A stretch of 64,000 nt of DNA, taken from positions 1-64,000 of the forward strand of contig CAVOVH010000012.1 of assembly GCA_963699805.1 (NCBI GenBank), read 5' to 3'. Position 1 is the stretch's first letter. Every line of letters starts with the position of its first letter. Below the pieces are notes generated by a model. The model was given only the letters and a program-made list of their open reading frames with translations. It was not told where the DNA came from and ran no database searches. A program made the translations under genes and the position numbers. This document shows positions 36,959 to 46,121 of the stretch, one piece after another. This DNA is from JAGTVG01 sp963699805 (lineage in GTDB: Bacteria > Bacteroidota > Bacteroidia > Cytophagales > Cyclobacteriaceae).

Positions 36959-39055
36959 TCAAAGCCGCCCTTCCTCCTCCATCGCCCGCACCTGCGCCCT
37001 CAAAGCTGATCTTTCCTCTTTGGCACGTAGGACTAAGGCCTTAAATTGCGGTTCATCCCACAAATTCCTATATACCGTATTGATCTCTAAAATATCCTGC
37101 CACCCCCACAATATCCCTATATCAACCGCTCTAGAGAGATACATAAGGCCCTTTTCATTTTCACCCATCATGGCATAGATTTGCGAAAGATTAAATGTAT
37201 TATACCAGTTTTCTCCAAAATTTTTTAAATGATTCTCATAAAATGTTCGGCTTTTCTCCAAAATCAGATGGGCATCCTTATCTCTGCCCATTTGAATATA
37301 CATATCGGCAAGTGCTACCTTCCACTTGGCATGAAGTTCATATCCTTTTTCCTTGAATTCCTGATAGTATTTTTCCGCACGAATAAAATCCTTTTCCATT
37401 AAACTGTGATACCAATATTCTCTATAATATAATCGCTCTTGATCCTGCAAGTGACAGATTGTATCTAAAAATATAAATGCTTCTTTATGTTTTCGCTGAA
37501 GCGTCAAACACCAGGAATATTGCTCAATCCCAAGACCGTCTAACCCCAATTCTATCATTTTCAGATAATTATCTTTTGCCATTTCATAATCACCAATACG
37601 CATATAACACATTCCCAACCAGTAAAAAACATCAGGTTGACTGTCCACATTTAGCTCAAGTGATTTCTTAAGGTAGGTTAATCCTTTGATGACATCCTTA
37701 TTCTTATCAAAATATATTTGACCCAACTTGTTATGCGCCATGGCGTCGTTTGGGGCTAGTTCAATTGTTTTTAGATAATCCTTAATCGCCAGGTCATATT
37801 TCTTTATATAATTGTAATAAGAAGCTTTCACATTATAACTTCCTGAAAATTCCGGATCAATAAGAATAGCTTTGTCGCAATAATGAATCACAGAGTCAGG
37901 CTCGCCGATATATAAATATACATTTCCTTTTCCAACCAGGGCTCTGATATTTTCAGGATCAATCTTCAAAGCCTGATTAAACAATGATAAAGCCGATTCT
38001 CTATGTTTCCTGTCCCAATATCGAATAAAATTATCCATTTCCTGTTCACCCTTTATAGAATAATTATACGATTTAATATTATTTGTATATTTTGGTATTA
38101 TTCTTTTCATTTCGTCCGGAGAAAGTATTGCTCCCAAGGAATTGACTATTCTTTTCGTAATAAATGTTTGTACTTTAATAACTTCTAAATTATAAGGTAA
38201 AGTAAAGGATTCGGCCCATATCTGTACATCTTTTTTTGCATCAATCAATTTAACCCGCAGGTGAACAGAGTCCCTGAAATGGCTTACCGATGAATCAATG
38301 ATATAAGCTACATTTAACTCCTTTGCTATTGTGGGTATATCTTTAACTGTCTTCCTGTATTGCTCAACAGATTGTCCGGATCTCACGCTTAAATCACTTA
38401 TCTTTTGTAGATGAGTCTGAATATCATCATGCATGGCGTTACATAAAAAATCATTATCCGGCTCGGGACTTTCATTTCGGAAAGGAAGGACAGCAATGGT
38501 TTTTTCTTTAGCTGATGCTGGAGAGGTAGCAATCCTCATTAATTTGATAAAATAGAATGATACACTGATGATAAGTACCACGAATAAAAGAACATAAAAA
38601 GGATAAAGGAAGTACAGATTAGCCATTATTCTTTTTTCCTTCCTACGGATTTTTTGATTTTCTATTTCTTCGACTGATCTTTGTTCTGCCAGATGTTTTT
38701 TTATTATCTCACCGGGAGGATAACCATAAAAATCATGAAAGCATTTATTGAAATACGTGGGGCTCCTGAATCCAACCTGATAGGCGATCTCAGCAACGCT
38801 GGCGACATCCTGTTGAAGCAACTTCATCGCGCGCTCCAGCCGTACCTCCCGGATATACTGGCTTACATTTTTACCGATAAGCCGATGGATTTTGCGGTAG
38901 AGCTGGATCCGGCTCATAGCCATCGCTTCGGCCAGGTTTTCCACGCCGAATTGTTCGTTTTCAAGGTTGGATTCAACGATCTCTTTTAATTTCCGGAGGA
39001 ATTTTTCATCCCTGGAAAGAAGATGATCTTTGCCCTTATCATCCATGGGGGCCAT
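36959..39055 (-). CDS. AraC-type transmembrane regulator with TolB-like and TPR domains, paralogue
   Basis: Same layout as the regulator at 26362-28473: AraC HTH at about 18-116 (MAMSRIQLYRKIHRLIGKN, FRSPTYFNKCFHDFYGYPPG), a helix at about 148-170, TolB-like domain (AKEKTIAVLPFRNESPEPD) and TPRs (CDKAILIDPEFSGSYNVKA, KTIELAPNDAMAHNKLGQIY). The HTH is far more conserved between the two than the sensor part, so they probably read similar DNA but different signals. It is transcribed leftwards, with GTAAC block D at 39129-39189 about 70 bases upstream of its start; downstream is the lipoprotein at 36218, convergent with it. Confidence 0.85.
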   Translation of the reverse strand: MAPMDDKGKDHLLSRDEKFLRKLKEIVESNLENEQFGVENLAEAMAMSRIQLYRKIHRLIGKNVSQYIREVRLERAMKLLQQDVASVAEIAYQVGFRSPTYFNKCFHDFYGYPPGEIIKKHLAEQRSVEEIENQKIRRKEKRIMANLYFLYPFYVLLFVVLIISVSFYFIKLMRIATSPASAKEKTIAVLPFRNESPEPDNDFLCNAMHDDIQTHLQKISDLSVRSGQSVEQYRKTVKDIPTIAKELNVAYIIDSSVSHFRDSVHLRVKLIDAKKDVQIWAESFTLPYNLEVIKVQTFITKRIVNSLGAILSPDEMKRIIPKYTNNIKSYNYSIKGEQEMDNFIRYWDRKHRESALSLFNQALKIDPENIRALVGKGNVYLYIGEPDSVIHYCDKAILIDPEFSGSYNVKASYYNYIKKYDLAIKDYLKTIELAPNDAMAHNKLGQIYFDKNKDVIKGLTYLKKSLELNVDSQPDVFYWLGMCYMRIGDYEMAKDNYLKMIELGLDGLGIEQYSWCLTLQRKHKEAFIFLDTICHLQDQERLYYREYWYHSLMEKDFIRAEKYYQEFKEKGYELHAKWKVALADMYIQMGRDKDAHLILEKSRTFYENHLKNFGENWYNTFNLSQIYAMMGENEKGLMYLSRAVDIGILWGWQDILEINTVYRNLWDEPQFKALVLRAKEERSALRAQVRAMEEEGRL

Positions 39056-39128
39056 CTCTGATTGTATTAAGTTCCTTTAATGAAAAGGAAAGTATAAGTT
39101 ATTAAAAATCTTTCTTCTTTCAAAGAGA

Positions 39129-39189
39129 TGTAACATCATTTAAATCTTTTGTAACGAGCGTTTAATTTTATGTAACCAGTTTGACATAC
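39129..39189. promoter_or_regulatory. GTAAC-type block, copy D
   Basis: TGTAACATCATTTAAATCTT then TTGTAACGAGCG (39129-39160) and ATGTAACCAGTTTGACATAC (39170-39189). The first part is nearly identical to copy B (GTAACATxATTTAAATC then TGTAACGAG). It lies between the leftward regulator and a rightward terminator. Confidence 0.65.
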
Positions 39190-39355
39190 AGGTGAGAACA
39201 TTTCTTCTGATATTTAAATTCCATTAAGGAATCAGAAATAGGAATTTTTAAAACCAAAGGAAGTTTAACTAATTGCCAGAGGATTTGATGATCTATTTCG
39301 CTAAACCAAAGAAACAATACCAGGATATCTGAAGAAAGATCCACGCACCTCCCAC

Positions 39356-39413
39356 GCTGGCCTGGGCCGGGTTACTGAATCATGGTTTCCCCCAGACTCA
39401 GGCCGGCTTTTTT
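39356..39413 (+). terminator. Orphan rho-independent terminator
   Basis: GCTGGCCTGGG (39356-39366) pairs with CTCAGGCCGGC (39398-39408, one G-U and one G-A at the base), followed by six T. No coding sequence upstream in this direction; it follows GTAAC block D. Confidence 0.65.
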
Positions 39414-39448
39414 ATTCTTATGATTGGTGGTGATTATTATTGGGAACC

Positions 39449-39512
39449 AGTAGAATGGTAGTATAGTTGACTGGTGGATCGGTAGATTGGTAAACCAGTA
39501 GACTGGTAAAAC
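39449..39512. repeat. 8-bp minisatellite (8 units)
   Basis: Units AGTAGAAT, GGTAGTAT, AGTTGACT, GGTGGATC, GGTAGATT, GGTAAACC, AGTAGACT and GGTAAAAC in exact 8-base register. Confidence 0.7.
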
Positions 39513-39678
39513 GGATACCTCATTGGAAGGAAAGTCGGTGCTTGAACATTGTCATGGAAATCACTTTCGAGTCAGCACGTTTCACAATTATATCTGGATT
39601 CTTACTGAAGGACATAAGAGGTTGGATTTATTTTTGCTTCTTCCAATCATCTGCAAATCATTTTCCAGTATCTTTTAA

Positions 39679-39700
39679 TTGTCCTTCAGCAGGAATCTCC
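39679..39700 (-). repeat. REP-like repeat, inverted
   Basis: TTGTCCTTCAGCAGGAATCT then CC. Confidence 0.45.
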
Positions 39701-39867
39701 TTGATATCCGAACAGATCCCTGATAGTCCTCCTTGCACTCGAACTTCAGGGATGACGACTATGGGATATTTATAATGAATATCAAATATCGAACATTGAA
39801 TATCGAATGTTCGAAACCCGAAATTCATCATTCATAATTATTCATTATTCATTCTTAATTCCCCAGC

Positions 39868-40986
39868 CTATTCCCCCAGCTTATTCATCTCTTCGAAAAG
39901 TGTCTTGAAAGCTTCCACATAGTTTCCTCCGCGACCGGTTCTCACTTCCTTCCTGCCATAATACTGATCAATGAAATTTTCGGCACTGGTCCAGGTCGTG
40001 TGCAACATGCCAAAATAATTTCCCTTTACCGCAGGGGTGGCATATTTTTTCAGATCAACCATGATCTCAAGCTGTTTTTTTGTCACATCCGGGAACCGCC
40101 AGGGGCAGGTGATCACCCTGAAACCTTTCAGGGCAAAATAGGCCGCTGTCGGATCGGGCCGTTCATAGTGCCAGTCATTGATGACCACATCCTTGGGGAT
40201 CATATCAATGGCCCGGTGGGTATTATTATAGCTCGCTTCCCATAAACCGATCCCGGTGGTTTTACCGTCAATCAGCCGGTCACCCCAGATCCAGAGCTCG
40301 ACGCCATTTTGAGCGAGGTGATTCCGTACTGCAGTTACTTCCCCGGCAAACAATTCGGCCTTGTCTCTTCCTGAACAACGGGGGCATTTATCATCTCCCA
40401 GGTAAAATACTTCGTCCATCCCGGCATGGAAAGCATCCGCTTCAAAAACATCCACAATTTCATCGATGGCATCAAAAAGTACTGCGTGCAGATCAGGGTG
40501 GAGGGGGCAATAGCTCAGGCAATACAACCCCCATTCGTTGGGCCACTTCAGATCACCCGAACCCTCCCCAGTAGGCACATAGGGAGTTTCATTAAATTCC
40601 GGATAAGCCTTGAGCAGCTGGCCCACGCGCTGGAACCAGGATTGATGACCTAACAGGTTGATCTGGGGAATGATCCGGATCCCTCCATCCTGACAGGCTT
40701 TGACGATCTTTTTAACATCTTTCTTAGTAAGGGGATTATCTCCACTCAATTCAGGATGGGATTTAAATTCATACTTGTAATCGATCAGCATGACCAGTGT
40801 ATTCACCTTCAAGGGCACCAGTTCATCATGGATAAAATTTACCAGCATATCCACCCCTTCCGGATTCGGGGCCGAAAGGCAGATCCCCCGGACAGGCAAT
40901 AAAGAATCAAGCTTAGCTTGTGAGAAAACATTGATTGTAACAATCATCAGGAATACGAGTGGTGTAAAAAATCTTTTCATAGACAT
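39868..40986 (-). CDS. GH20-like glycoside hydrolase, exported (copy 1)
   Basis: Signal peptide (to about residue 22, MIVTINVFSQ) then a TIM barrel of 350 residues: PQINLLGHQSW (GH20-like strand), CLSYCPLHPDL, and the catalytic Asp-Glu pair in HAGMDEVFYLGDD. The Cys pair in CPRCSGRDK may bind metal or form a disulphide. Substrate is unknown, but GH20 enzymes remove terminal beta-linked N-acetylhexosamines through the substrate's acetamido group. The start may be the ATG at 40986 or 40980. It is about three-quarters identical to the next gene upstream at 41785-42894, and both have an 8-bp G-rich minisatellite about 70 bases upstream. Confidence 0.75.
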   Translation of the reverse strand: MSMKRFFTPLVFLMIVTINVFSQAKLDSLLPVRGICLSAPNPEGVDMLVNFIHDELVPLKVNTLVMLIDYKYEFKSHPELSGDNPLTKKDVKKIVKACQDGGIRIIPQINLLGHQSWFQRVGQLLKAYPEFNETPYVPTGEGSGDLKWPNEWGLYCLSYCPLHPDLHAVLFDAIDEIVDVFEADAFHAGMDEVFYLGDDKCPRCSGRDKAELFAGEVTAVRNHLAQNGVELWIWGDRLIDGKTTGIGLWEASYNNTHRAIDMIPKDVVINDWHYERPDPTAAYFALKGFRVITCPWRFPDVTKKQLEIMVDLKKYATPAVKGNYFGMLHTTWTSAENFIDQYYGRKEVRTGRGGNYVEAFKTLFEEMNKLGE

Positions 40987-41784
40987 AATATTAGGGTTAA
41001 AAAATAGAATGGAAAAGATAGTATTTTTTTAAATGATTTCATAAAGGTGGGTGGAAAAGTGGAAAAGTGGAGATGGGGAGACGAGGAGATGGGGAGATGG
41101 GGAGACGGGGAGATGGGGAGACGAGGAGACGGGGAGACGCGGAGATGGGGAGACGTGGAGACGCGGAGATGGGGAGACGTGGAGATGCGGAATGGGTTAA
41201 CTGGGAACCATGAGGCCCTGGTCCTGCCGAGACCCCAGAATGGCTATCGCCCCAGTTGATTAAACGATGGCCAACAGAGATCTCGATAACCTCTCACAGA
41301 AACCTGACAGCACTCCTTACATTCGGGCTTCGGGACAAGCAGCTCCGGGGGTACGTCATTCCTTCCAACCTGAAGGATGGACCTAAACGGAGGGCAGAAA
41401 TCTTCATGAACTCAAGGCATCGAACTACCAGTCTTCCTTTTACGCAAAATTCATGATTTATATAGGAGGAAACATTAAGATTACCGGATATTTAATAATG
41501 AATATCAATCATGAACACCTAATTTCGAACAGTTTAAATTTCGTGGGTCAAAGTTTAACTCCGGATTGTTCGCCTGACCAGCTTTCTGAGCACATGCCAA
41601 ATCTTGTGGTCCGACGAAGTTCGAAAAATCACTGAGAGTATTTATCGCAATTCTGCTTCAAAGATGACGATCCATTGGAATTGAATAAATAATAATTATC
41701 GAACATCGAACACTGAATATCAGTTTTCCTTAATTCGATATTCATTATTCATAATTATTCATTATCTATTCTTTATTCCCCAGC
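40987..41784. other. Intergenic region between GH20-like copies
   Basis: Holds the minisatellite at 41055-41190 and, near the right end, AT-rich phrases such as TATTCATTATTCATAATTAT also seen downstream of copy 1. No gene. Confidence 0.5.
41055..41190. repeat. 8-bp G-rich minisatellite (17 units)
   Basis: Two AAAAGTGG units then 15 of the form AGAYGNGG (AGATGGGG, AGACGAGG, AGACGGGG, AGACGTGG...), in exact 8-base register to 41190. Four-G runs every eight bases could form G-quadruplexes. Located 69 bases upstream of GH20-like copy 1. Confidence 0.9.
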
Positions 41785-42894
41785 CTATTCCCCCAGCTTG
41801 TTGATCTCCTCAAAAAGCACCTTGAAACATTCCACCTGGTTACCCCTCCGGCCAGCAGGATCCTTCCGGCCATAATACTCATCCATGAAATTATCCGCCC
41901 CTGTCCATACGGTCTGCATCATGCCATAGTAGTTATCCCGGGTTGCATCCGTGGCGTATTTTTTGAAATCCACCATCATCTGAAGCTGTACCCTGGCCAC
42001 TTCCGCCCTGGCATAGGGACAGGTAATGACTTTGAATCCTTTTAGTGCAAACAGAATGGCAGTGGGATTCGGGCGGTTGTACTGCCAGTCATTGATCACC
42101 ACATCTTTAGGGATCATGTCGATCGACCGATAAGTATTGTTCATACTGGCCGCCCATTCGCCAATCCCTGTTGTTTTTCCATCAATCATCCGGTCACCCC
42201 AGATCCACAATTCCACCCCATTCTGCGCCAGATGATTTCTGATTCTGGTGACTTCTCCTGCAAATAATTCCGCCTTGTCTCTTCCGGAACATCGTGGACA
42301 TTTATCGTTCCCCAGGTAAAAAACTTCATCCATACCGGCATGGAAAGCATCTGCTTCAAATACATCCACAATTTCATCGATCACATCAAAAAGTACCGCG
42401 TGGAGGTCAGGGTGCAAGGGGCAATAGCTCAGGCAATACAATCCCCATTCATTGGGCCACTTCATATCGCCGGATCCCTCACCGGTAGGCACATAAGGTG
42501 TTTCATTGAATTCAGGATAAGCAATAAGCAGCTGACCAACCCGCTGATACCAGGATTGGTGGCCCAGGAGGTTGATCTGGGGAATGAGCCGTATGCCTCC
42601 TTGCTGGCAGGCTTTTACCATCTTTTTTACATCCGCCTTGGAAAGGGGATTCTTGCTTCGCAATTCGGGATGATATTTGAATTCATAATCATAATCCACC
42701 CGGAGTACCAGGGTATTCACATTCATGGGGACCAGTTCCTCCTCGATGAACTTGACAAATGGTTCGAGGTGATCCTTATCGGGTGCGGCGATACACAGTC
42801 CACGTACCGGCAATAATGAATCGAGCTTCACCTGTGCGAAAAGGTTACCTGTGAAAATCAACAGGATAAAAATGGGAGCAAAAAATCTTTTCAT
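41785..42894 (-). CDS. GH20-like glycoside hydrolase, exported (copy 2)
   Basis: Same layout as copy 1: signal peptide (ending NLFAQ), PQINLLGHQSWYQR, PNEWGLYCLSYCPLHPDLHA and catalytic HAGMDEVFYLGNDKCPRC. Differences are concentrated near the N-terminus (APDKDHLEPF versus APNPEGVDML) and in the substrate-side region NAxxxEWAASMNNTYRSIDM versus NLGLWEASYNNTHRAIDM. These could alter specificity. The pair, with the minisatellites, look like one ~1.9-kb tandem duplication. Confidence 0.75.
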   Translation of the reverse strand: MKRFFAPIFILLIFTGNLFAQVKLDSLLPVRGLCIAAPDKDHLEPFVKFIEEELVPMNVNTLVLRVDYDYEFKYHPELRSKNPLSKADVKKMVKACQQGGIRLIPQINLLGHQSWYQRVGQLLIAYPEFNETPYVPTGEGSGDMKWPNEWGLYCLSYCPLHPDLHAVLFDVIDEIVDVFEADAFHAGMDEVFYLGNDKCPRCSGRDKAELFAGEVTRIRNHLAQNGVELWIWGDRMIDGKTTGIGEWAASMNNTYRSIDMIPKDVVINDWQYNRPNPTAILFALKGFKVITCPYARAEVARVQLQMMVDFKKYATDATRDNYYGMMQTVWTGADNFMDEYYGRKDPAGRRGNQVECFKVLFEEINKLGE

Positions 42895-43436
42895 ATACCT
42901 AAATATTTGGATTAAAAAATTCGAAAAGAAAAGATACTATTTTATTGCATGATATCATAAGGGGATACGGGGAAATGTGGATACGGGGAAACGGGGAGAT
43001 GGGGATACGGGGAAATGTGGATACGGGGAGATGGGGAAACGGGGAGATGGGGATACGGGGAAACGGGGAGATGGGGATACGGGGAGATGGGGATATGGGG
43101 AAACGGGGAAATGGGGATGTCTCGTCCTAAAATTAGTTTATGCCCGTAGGCATCCCCGAGGGACAGGTTTAACATATAATCCTGAAATTCATTATTTAGT
43201 CCTGAAATAGTATTACAGAATTCCATATCCGATTTTCCCTCCGAACCTCCGGGCTAAAAAAACCTGTTTTTTTTATTTTTCATGAATTATTAATTTTATC
43301 GTAAATACTGAATCTGCCAAGTTGTGTGACAAATGAAACGTTAAAAAGTAAGTAATTTCATTTTTTATACTGATGATTGAAAATTCGGCGAATATAACGT
43401 ATGTTTAATTATTAAATTTTTTAAGCAGGTATCCCC
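42895..43436. other. Intergenic region upstream of copy 2 and of the PQQ-like cluster
   Basis: Holds the minisatellite at 42965-43116 and, from about 43250, AT-rich DNA likely to carry the promoter of the rightward PQQ-like genes. No gene. Confidence 0.5.
42965..43116. repeat. 8-bp G-rich minisatellite (19 units)
   Basis: 19 units of consensus ANAYGGGG (ATACGGGG, AAACGGGG, AGATGGGG, AAATGTGG) in exact register, 71 bases upstream of GH20-like copy 2. The minus strand, which is the coding strand of the hydrolase, is C-rich. Confidence 0.92.
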
Positions 43437-44654
43437 ATGAAAAAAGTAAACTATATCATTTTATCCCTGATGCTGACCGTAACCATCCTGTCTCAAGCCC
43501 AGACTCCCACGAAATGGAGGGGGCCTTTCCAGAATGGATTTTATCCTGAGACCGGATTGCTGGAGAAATGGCCGGCAGGCGGACCGGAGATCAAATGGCA
43601 TTATGATGAGCTTGGGGTCGGTTATTCTGCACCATCTATTGCCAATGACCGGATCTACATTACAGGCATGGAAGGGACCATGGGATATATTTATTCCCTC
43701 ACCCTGGATGGAAAATTTTTATGGAAAGAACCCTATGGAGAGGAGTTTACCATAAGTTACCCTGGAAGCAGGGCCACGCCGGTAATAGTTGGGGACTATA
43801 TGTATATGCTCAGCGGATTTGGAGAACTGTCCTGTATGAGCGCCCTATCCGGGAAACTGTTATGGAAAAAAAATATTACCAAGGATTTCGATGGACGTCC
43901 CATGGAATGGGGCTTCAATGAAACCATGGTGATCGATGGTGACCGCCTGTTCTGCACACCAGGCGGAAAGCAAAATAACCTCATTGCCCTCAACCGGTTC
44001 GATGGTAGTCTGATCTGGTCTTCCAGGGGAAAAGGTGAAAAAGCCACCTATTGTACCCCTTTAATGGTAAATTTGGAAAACAGGAAAATTCTGGTGACCC
44101 ATACGGAGCCTTATATCCTGGGAGTGGATGCAGACAACGGAAACCTGCTTTGGAGCCATCCCCATACGAATACCTACAACATTCATCCGAATACCCCTTT
44201 ATTTTACAAGGAGGCCGTTTTCTGTTTCAGTGGTTATGGCCAGGGAGGGGTCATGCTCAAACTTTCAGAAGACGGCAGCCAGATCACTAAAAAATGGTTT
44301 TGTGAGACCATGGATAGCCGGATCGGTGGAGCGGTGGTCATCGATGGCAGGATCTATGGCTCCGGTGATGAGAACAGGGAATGGCAGTGTATCGACTGGG
44401 ATACCGGTAAAGTATTATATTCCTCCAAAGAAATCGGCAATGGGGCTGTCATCACCGCCGAAGGTTTGTTATACCTGTACAGCCAGCGTGGAGAACTGGC
44501 ACTGGTCAGACCAGGTGATTCCGGATTTGAGATTCTCAGCGAAATCCGTGTTTCATTAGGCAGCGGACAGCACTGGGCCCACCTGGTTATCCATGAAGGG
44601 ATCCTCTATGTCCGGCATGGGAATTCCCTGATTGCCTACAATATCAAAGAATAG
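43437..44654 (+). CDS. Secreted PQQ-like beta-propeller protein
   Basis: Signal peptide (to about residue 22, ILSQAQ) and an eight-bladed PQQ-like propeller. The start WRGPFQNGFYPETG is the FRGP-type entry seen in this family; blades carry GVDADNGNLLWS, ALNRFDGSLIWS and CIDWDTGKVLYS. No alcohol dehydrogenase active-site cluster (Cys-Cys, catalytic Asp) is visible, so true PQQ binding is not expected; BamB-like binding or scaffolding is as likely. It is followed 213 bases later by a paralogue at 44868; the two share the WRGP..NG.YPETGLL..WP..GPE entry. Confidence 0.85.
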   Translation: MKKVNYIILSLMLTVTILSQAQTPTKWRGPFQNGFYPETGLLEKWPAGGPEIKWHYDELGVGYSAPSIANDRIYITGMEGTMGYIYSLTLDGKFLWKEPYGEEFTISYPGSRATPVIVGDYMYMLSGFGELSCMSALSGKLLWKKNITKDFDGRPMEWGFNETMVIDGDRLFCTPGGKQNNLIALNRFDGSLIWSSRGKGEKATYCTPLMVNLENRKILVTHTEPYILGVDADNGNLLWSHPHTNTYNIHPNTPLFYKEAVFCFSGYGQGGVMLKLSEDGSQITKKWFCETMDSRIGGAVVIDGRIYGSGDENREWQCIDWDTGKVLYSSKEIGNGAVITAEGLLYLYSQRGELALVRPGDSGFEILSEIRVSLGSGQHWAHLVIHEGILYVRHGNSLIAYNIKE

Positions 44655-44715
44655 GTGATCATTTAAAAAATCGCCACACATGATTTTTGTCATCAAATGA
44701 TGCATTTAAAATGCA

Positions 44716-44723
44716 TACATTTG
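44716..44723 (+). promoter_or_regulatory. Candidate -7 promoter element
   Basis: TACATTTG fits the Bacteroidota -7 consensus TAnnTTTG in the 213-base gap before the second propeller gene. An upstream TTTG is 26 bases away, longer than usual, so the call is tentative. Confidence 0.35.
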
Positions 44724-44867
44724 TTTGAGCCCCGTAGTTTACGCGAAAAAATGCGGTGGGATCTTTTGAACAATTCCATACCTATTTTTCCAACGGGTTC
44801 ATGATGCATGGGGGCCGGATACGATCTTGTGATTATCGATTTATAATAAAACCAAAACGTTTAAGAC

Positions 44868-46109
44868 ATGAAATTTGCAGCCATCTATATGCTCGCATTG
44901 TTTTTGTTCATTTCCGCCAGTGCCCAGGAAGCCCAATGGAGAGGACCCAATCGGAATGGGATCTATCCGGAAACAGGTCTTTTAAAACAATGGCCCGAAA
45001 AAGGGCCTGAAATGATCCTTGAGGTGAAAGACCTTGGAGGCGGATACTCCTCCCCCATTTTATCCGGAGACATCATTTATATTACAGGTAAAAAAGACGA
45101 ACAGGATTTTCTAAGTGCTGTGGATATCAAAGGAAACATCCTGTATCAGGTACCTTATGGAAAAGCCTGGGATGAGACTTATACCGAATCAAGATGCACC
45201 CCCACGCTGGATGATGACAGGCTTTATGTGGTGAGTGGCAAAGGTGAAGTAGTCTGTCTGAATGCAAAAAACGGTGAGATAATCTGGAGTGTGAATGCAC
45301 ATGAAAAATACCAGGGGGAACTTCACCGTTGGGGTTTGGCCGAATCGCCGCTGGTTGTTGACGATAAAGTAATTTATACCACGGGGGGAAAAATAGCCTC
45401 TGTGGTGGCATTCAATAAATACAATGGGCAGGAAGCGTGGAAAACAAAAAGTACGGATGATTACCGGGCCTATGTGTCGCCTGTATTATATGAAAATGGA
45501 AATGTCCGGCTGATCATTGCCGTGACCGCAAATTATGTACTCGGCATTTCCCCGGAAGATGGCAGCATCTCAGCCCAATATACTTACCTGCCGGATGACC
45601 CGAATGCTCAGCGTGGTGCCACCAACAATACCAATTCGCCACTGATCAAAGGAAATGGGATTTTTGTATCCAAAGGTTATGACCAGTACGGTGTGATGTT
45701 GAGAATGAGTGATGACGGCAAATCATTGGAGGAAATCTGGAGATCAAGCGTGATGGATACCCATCATGGCCATTATGTTTATGCCGGGGATTATTTATAT
45801 GGTACCAACTGGCTTAGTAATGCAAAAGGAAACTGGCTTTGCCTGGATTGGAACACAGGTAAAGTGATGTTCGAGACGGAATGGATCACGAAAGGTTCGA
45901 TCGTATCGGCCGATGGGATGTTATATTGCTATGAGGAACGGTCCGGAAATGTGGCCCTGGTAAAACCCAATCCGGACAAATTCGATGTGGTAAGTTCCTT
46001 TAAGATCGAATCCGGTTCAGGTCCTCACTGGGCGCATCCGTATATTGCGGATGGCAAACTTCTGATGCGTCATGGAGACGTATTGATGGTCTTTAAAATC
46101 AAAGCTTAA
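44868..46109 (+). CDS. Secreted PQQ-like beta-propeller protein, paralogue
   Basis: Signal peptide (ending ISASAQ) and WRGPNRNGIYPETGLLKQWP entry, then blades SAVDIKGNILYQV, CLNAKNGEIIWSV, AFNKYNGQEAWKT and CLDWNTGKVMFET. About a third identical to the preceding gene by eye. No cysteine or metal cluster. The next gene starts 13 bases after its stop behind AGGAGG, so it likely opens the long operon to 57484. Confidence 0.85.
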   Translation: MKFAAIYMLALFLFISASAQEAQWRGPNRNGIYPETGLLKQWPEKGPEMILEVKDLGGGYSSPILSGDIIYITGKKDEQDFLSAVDIKGNILYQVPYGKAWDETYTESRCTPTLDDDRLYVVSGKGEVVCLNAKNGEIIWSVNAHEKYQGELHRWGLAESPLVVDDKVIYTTGGKIASVVAFNKYNGQEAWKTKSTDDYRAYVSPVLYENGNVRLIIAVTANYVLGISPEDGSISAQYTYLPDDPNAQRGATNNTNSPLIKGNGIFVSKGYDQYGVMLRMSDDGKSLEEIWRSSVMDTHHGHYVYAGDYLYGTNWLSNAKGNWLCLDWNTGKVMFETEWITKGSIVSADGMLYCYEERSGNVALVKPNPDKFDVVSSFKIESGSGPHWAHPYIADGKLLMRHGDVLMVFKIKA

Positions 46110-46121
46110 AATAGGAGGAAT

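Larger units (their letters stand above)
39056..39867. other. Intergenic region with orphan regulatory block and terminator
   Basis: Contains GTAAC block D, a rightward terminator not preceded by a recognised gene, an 8-bp minisatellite and one REP-like repeat. The only rightward frame between block and terminator is a 14-codon one from 39288 (MIYFAKPKKQYQDI). Confidence 0.5.

Noticed and set aside
41055..43116. Minisatellites as CRISPR arrays
   Set aside because: Units are 8 bases with no spacers and no cas genes are nearby.
42942..43226. 94-residue minus-strand frame rich in SPYPHLPVS repeats
   Set aside because: It is the translation of the 8-bp minisatellite and has no start signal or context.
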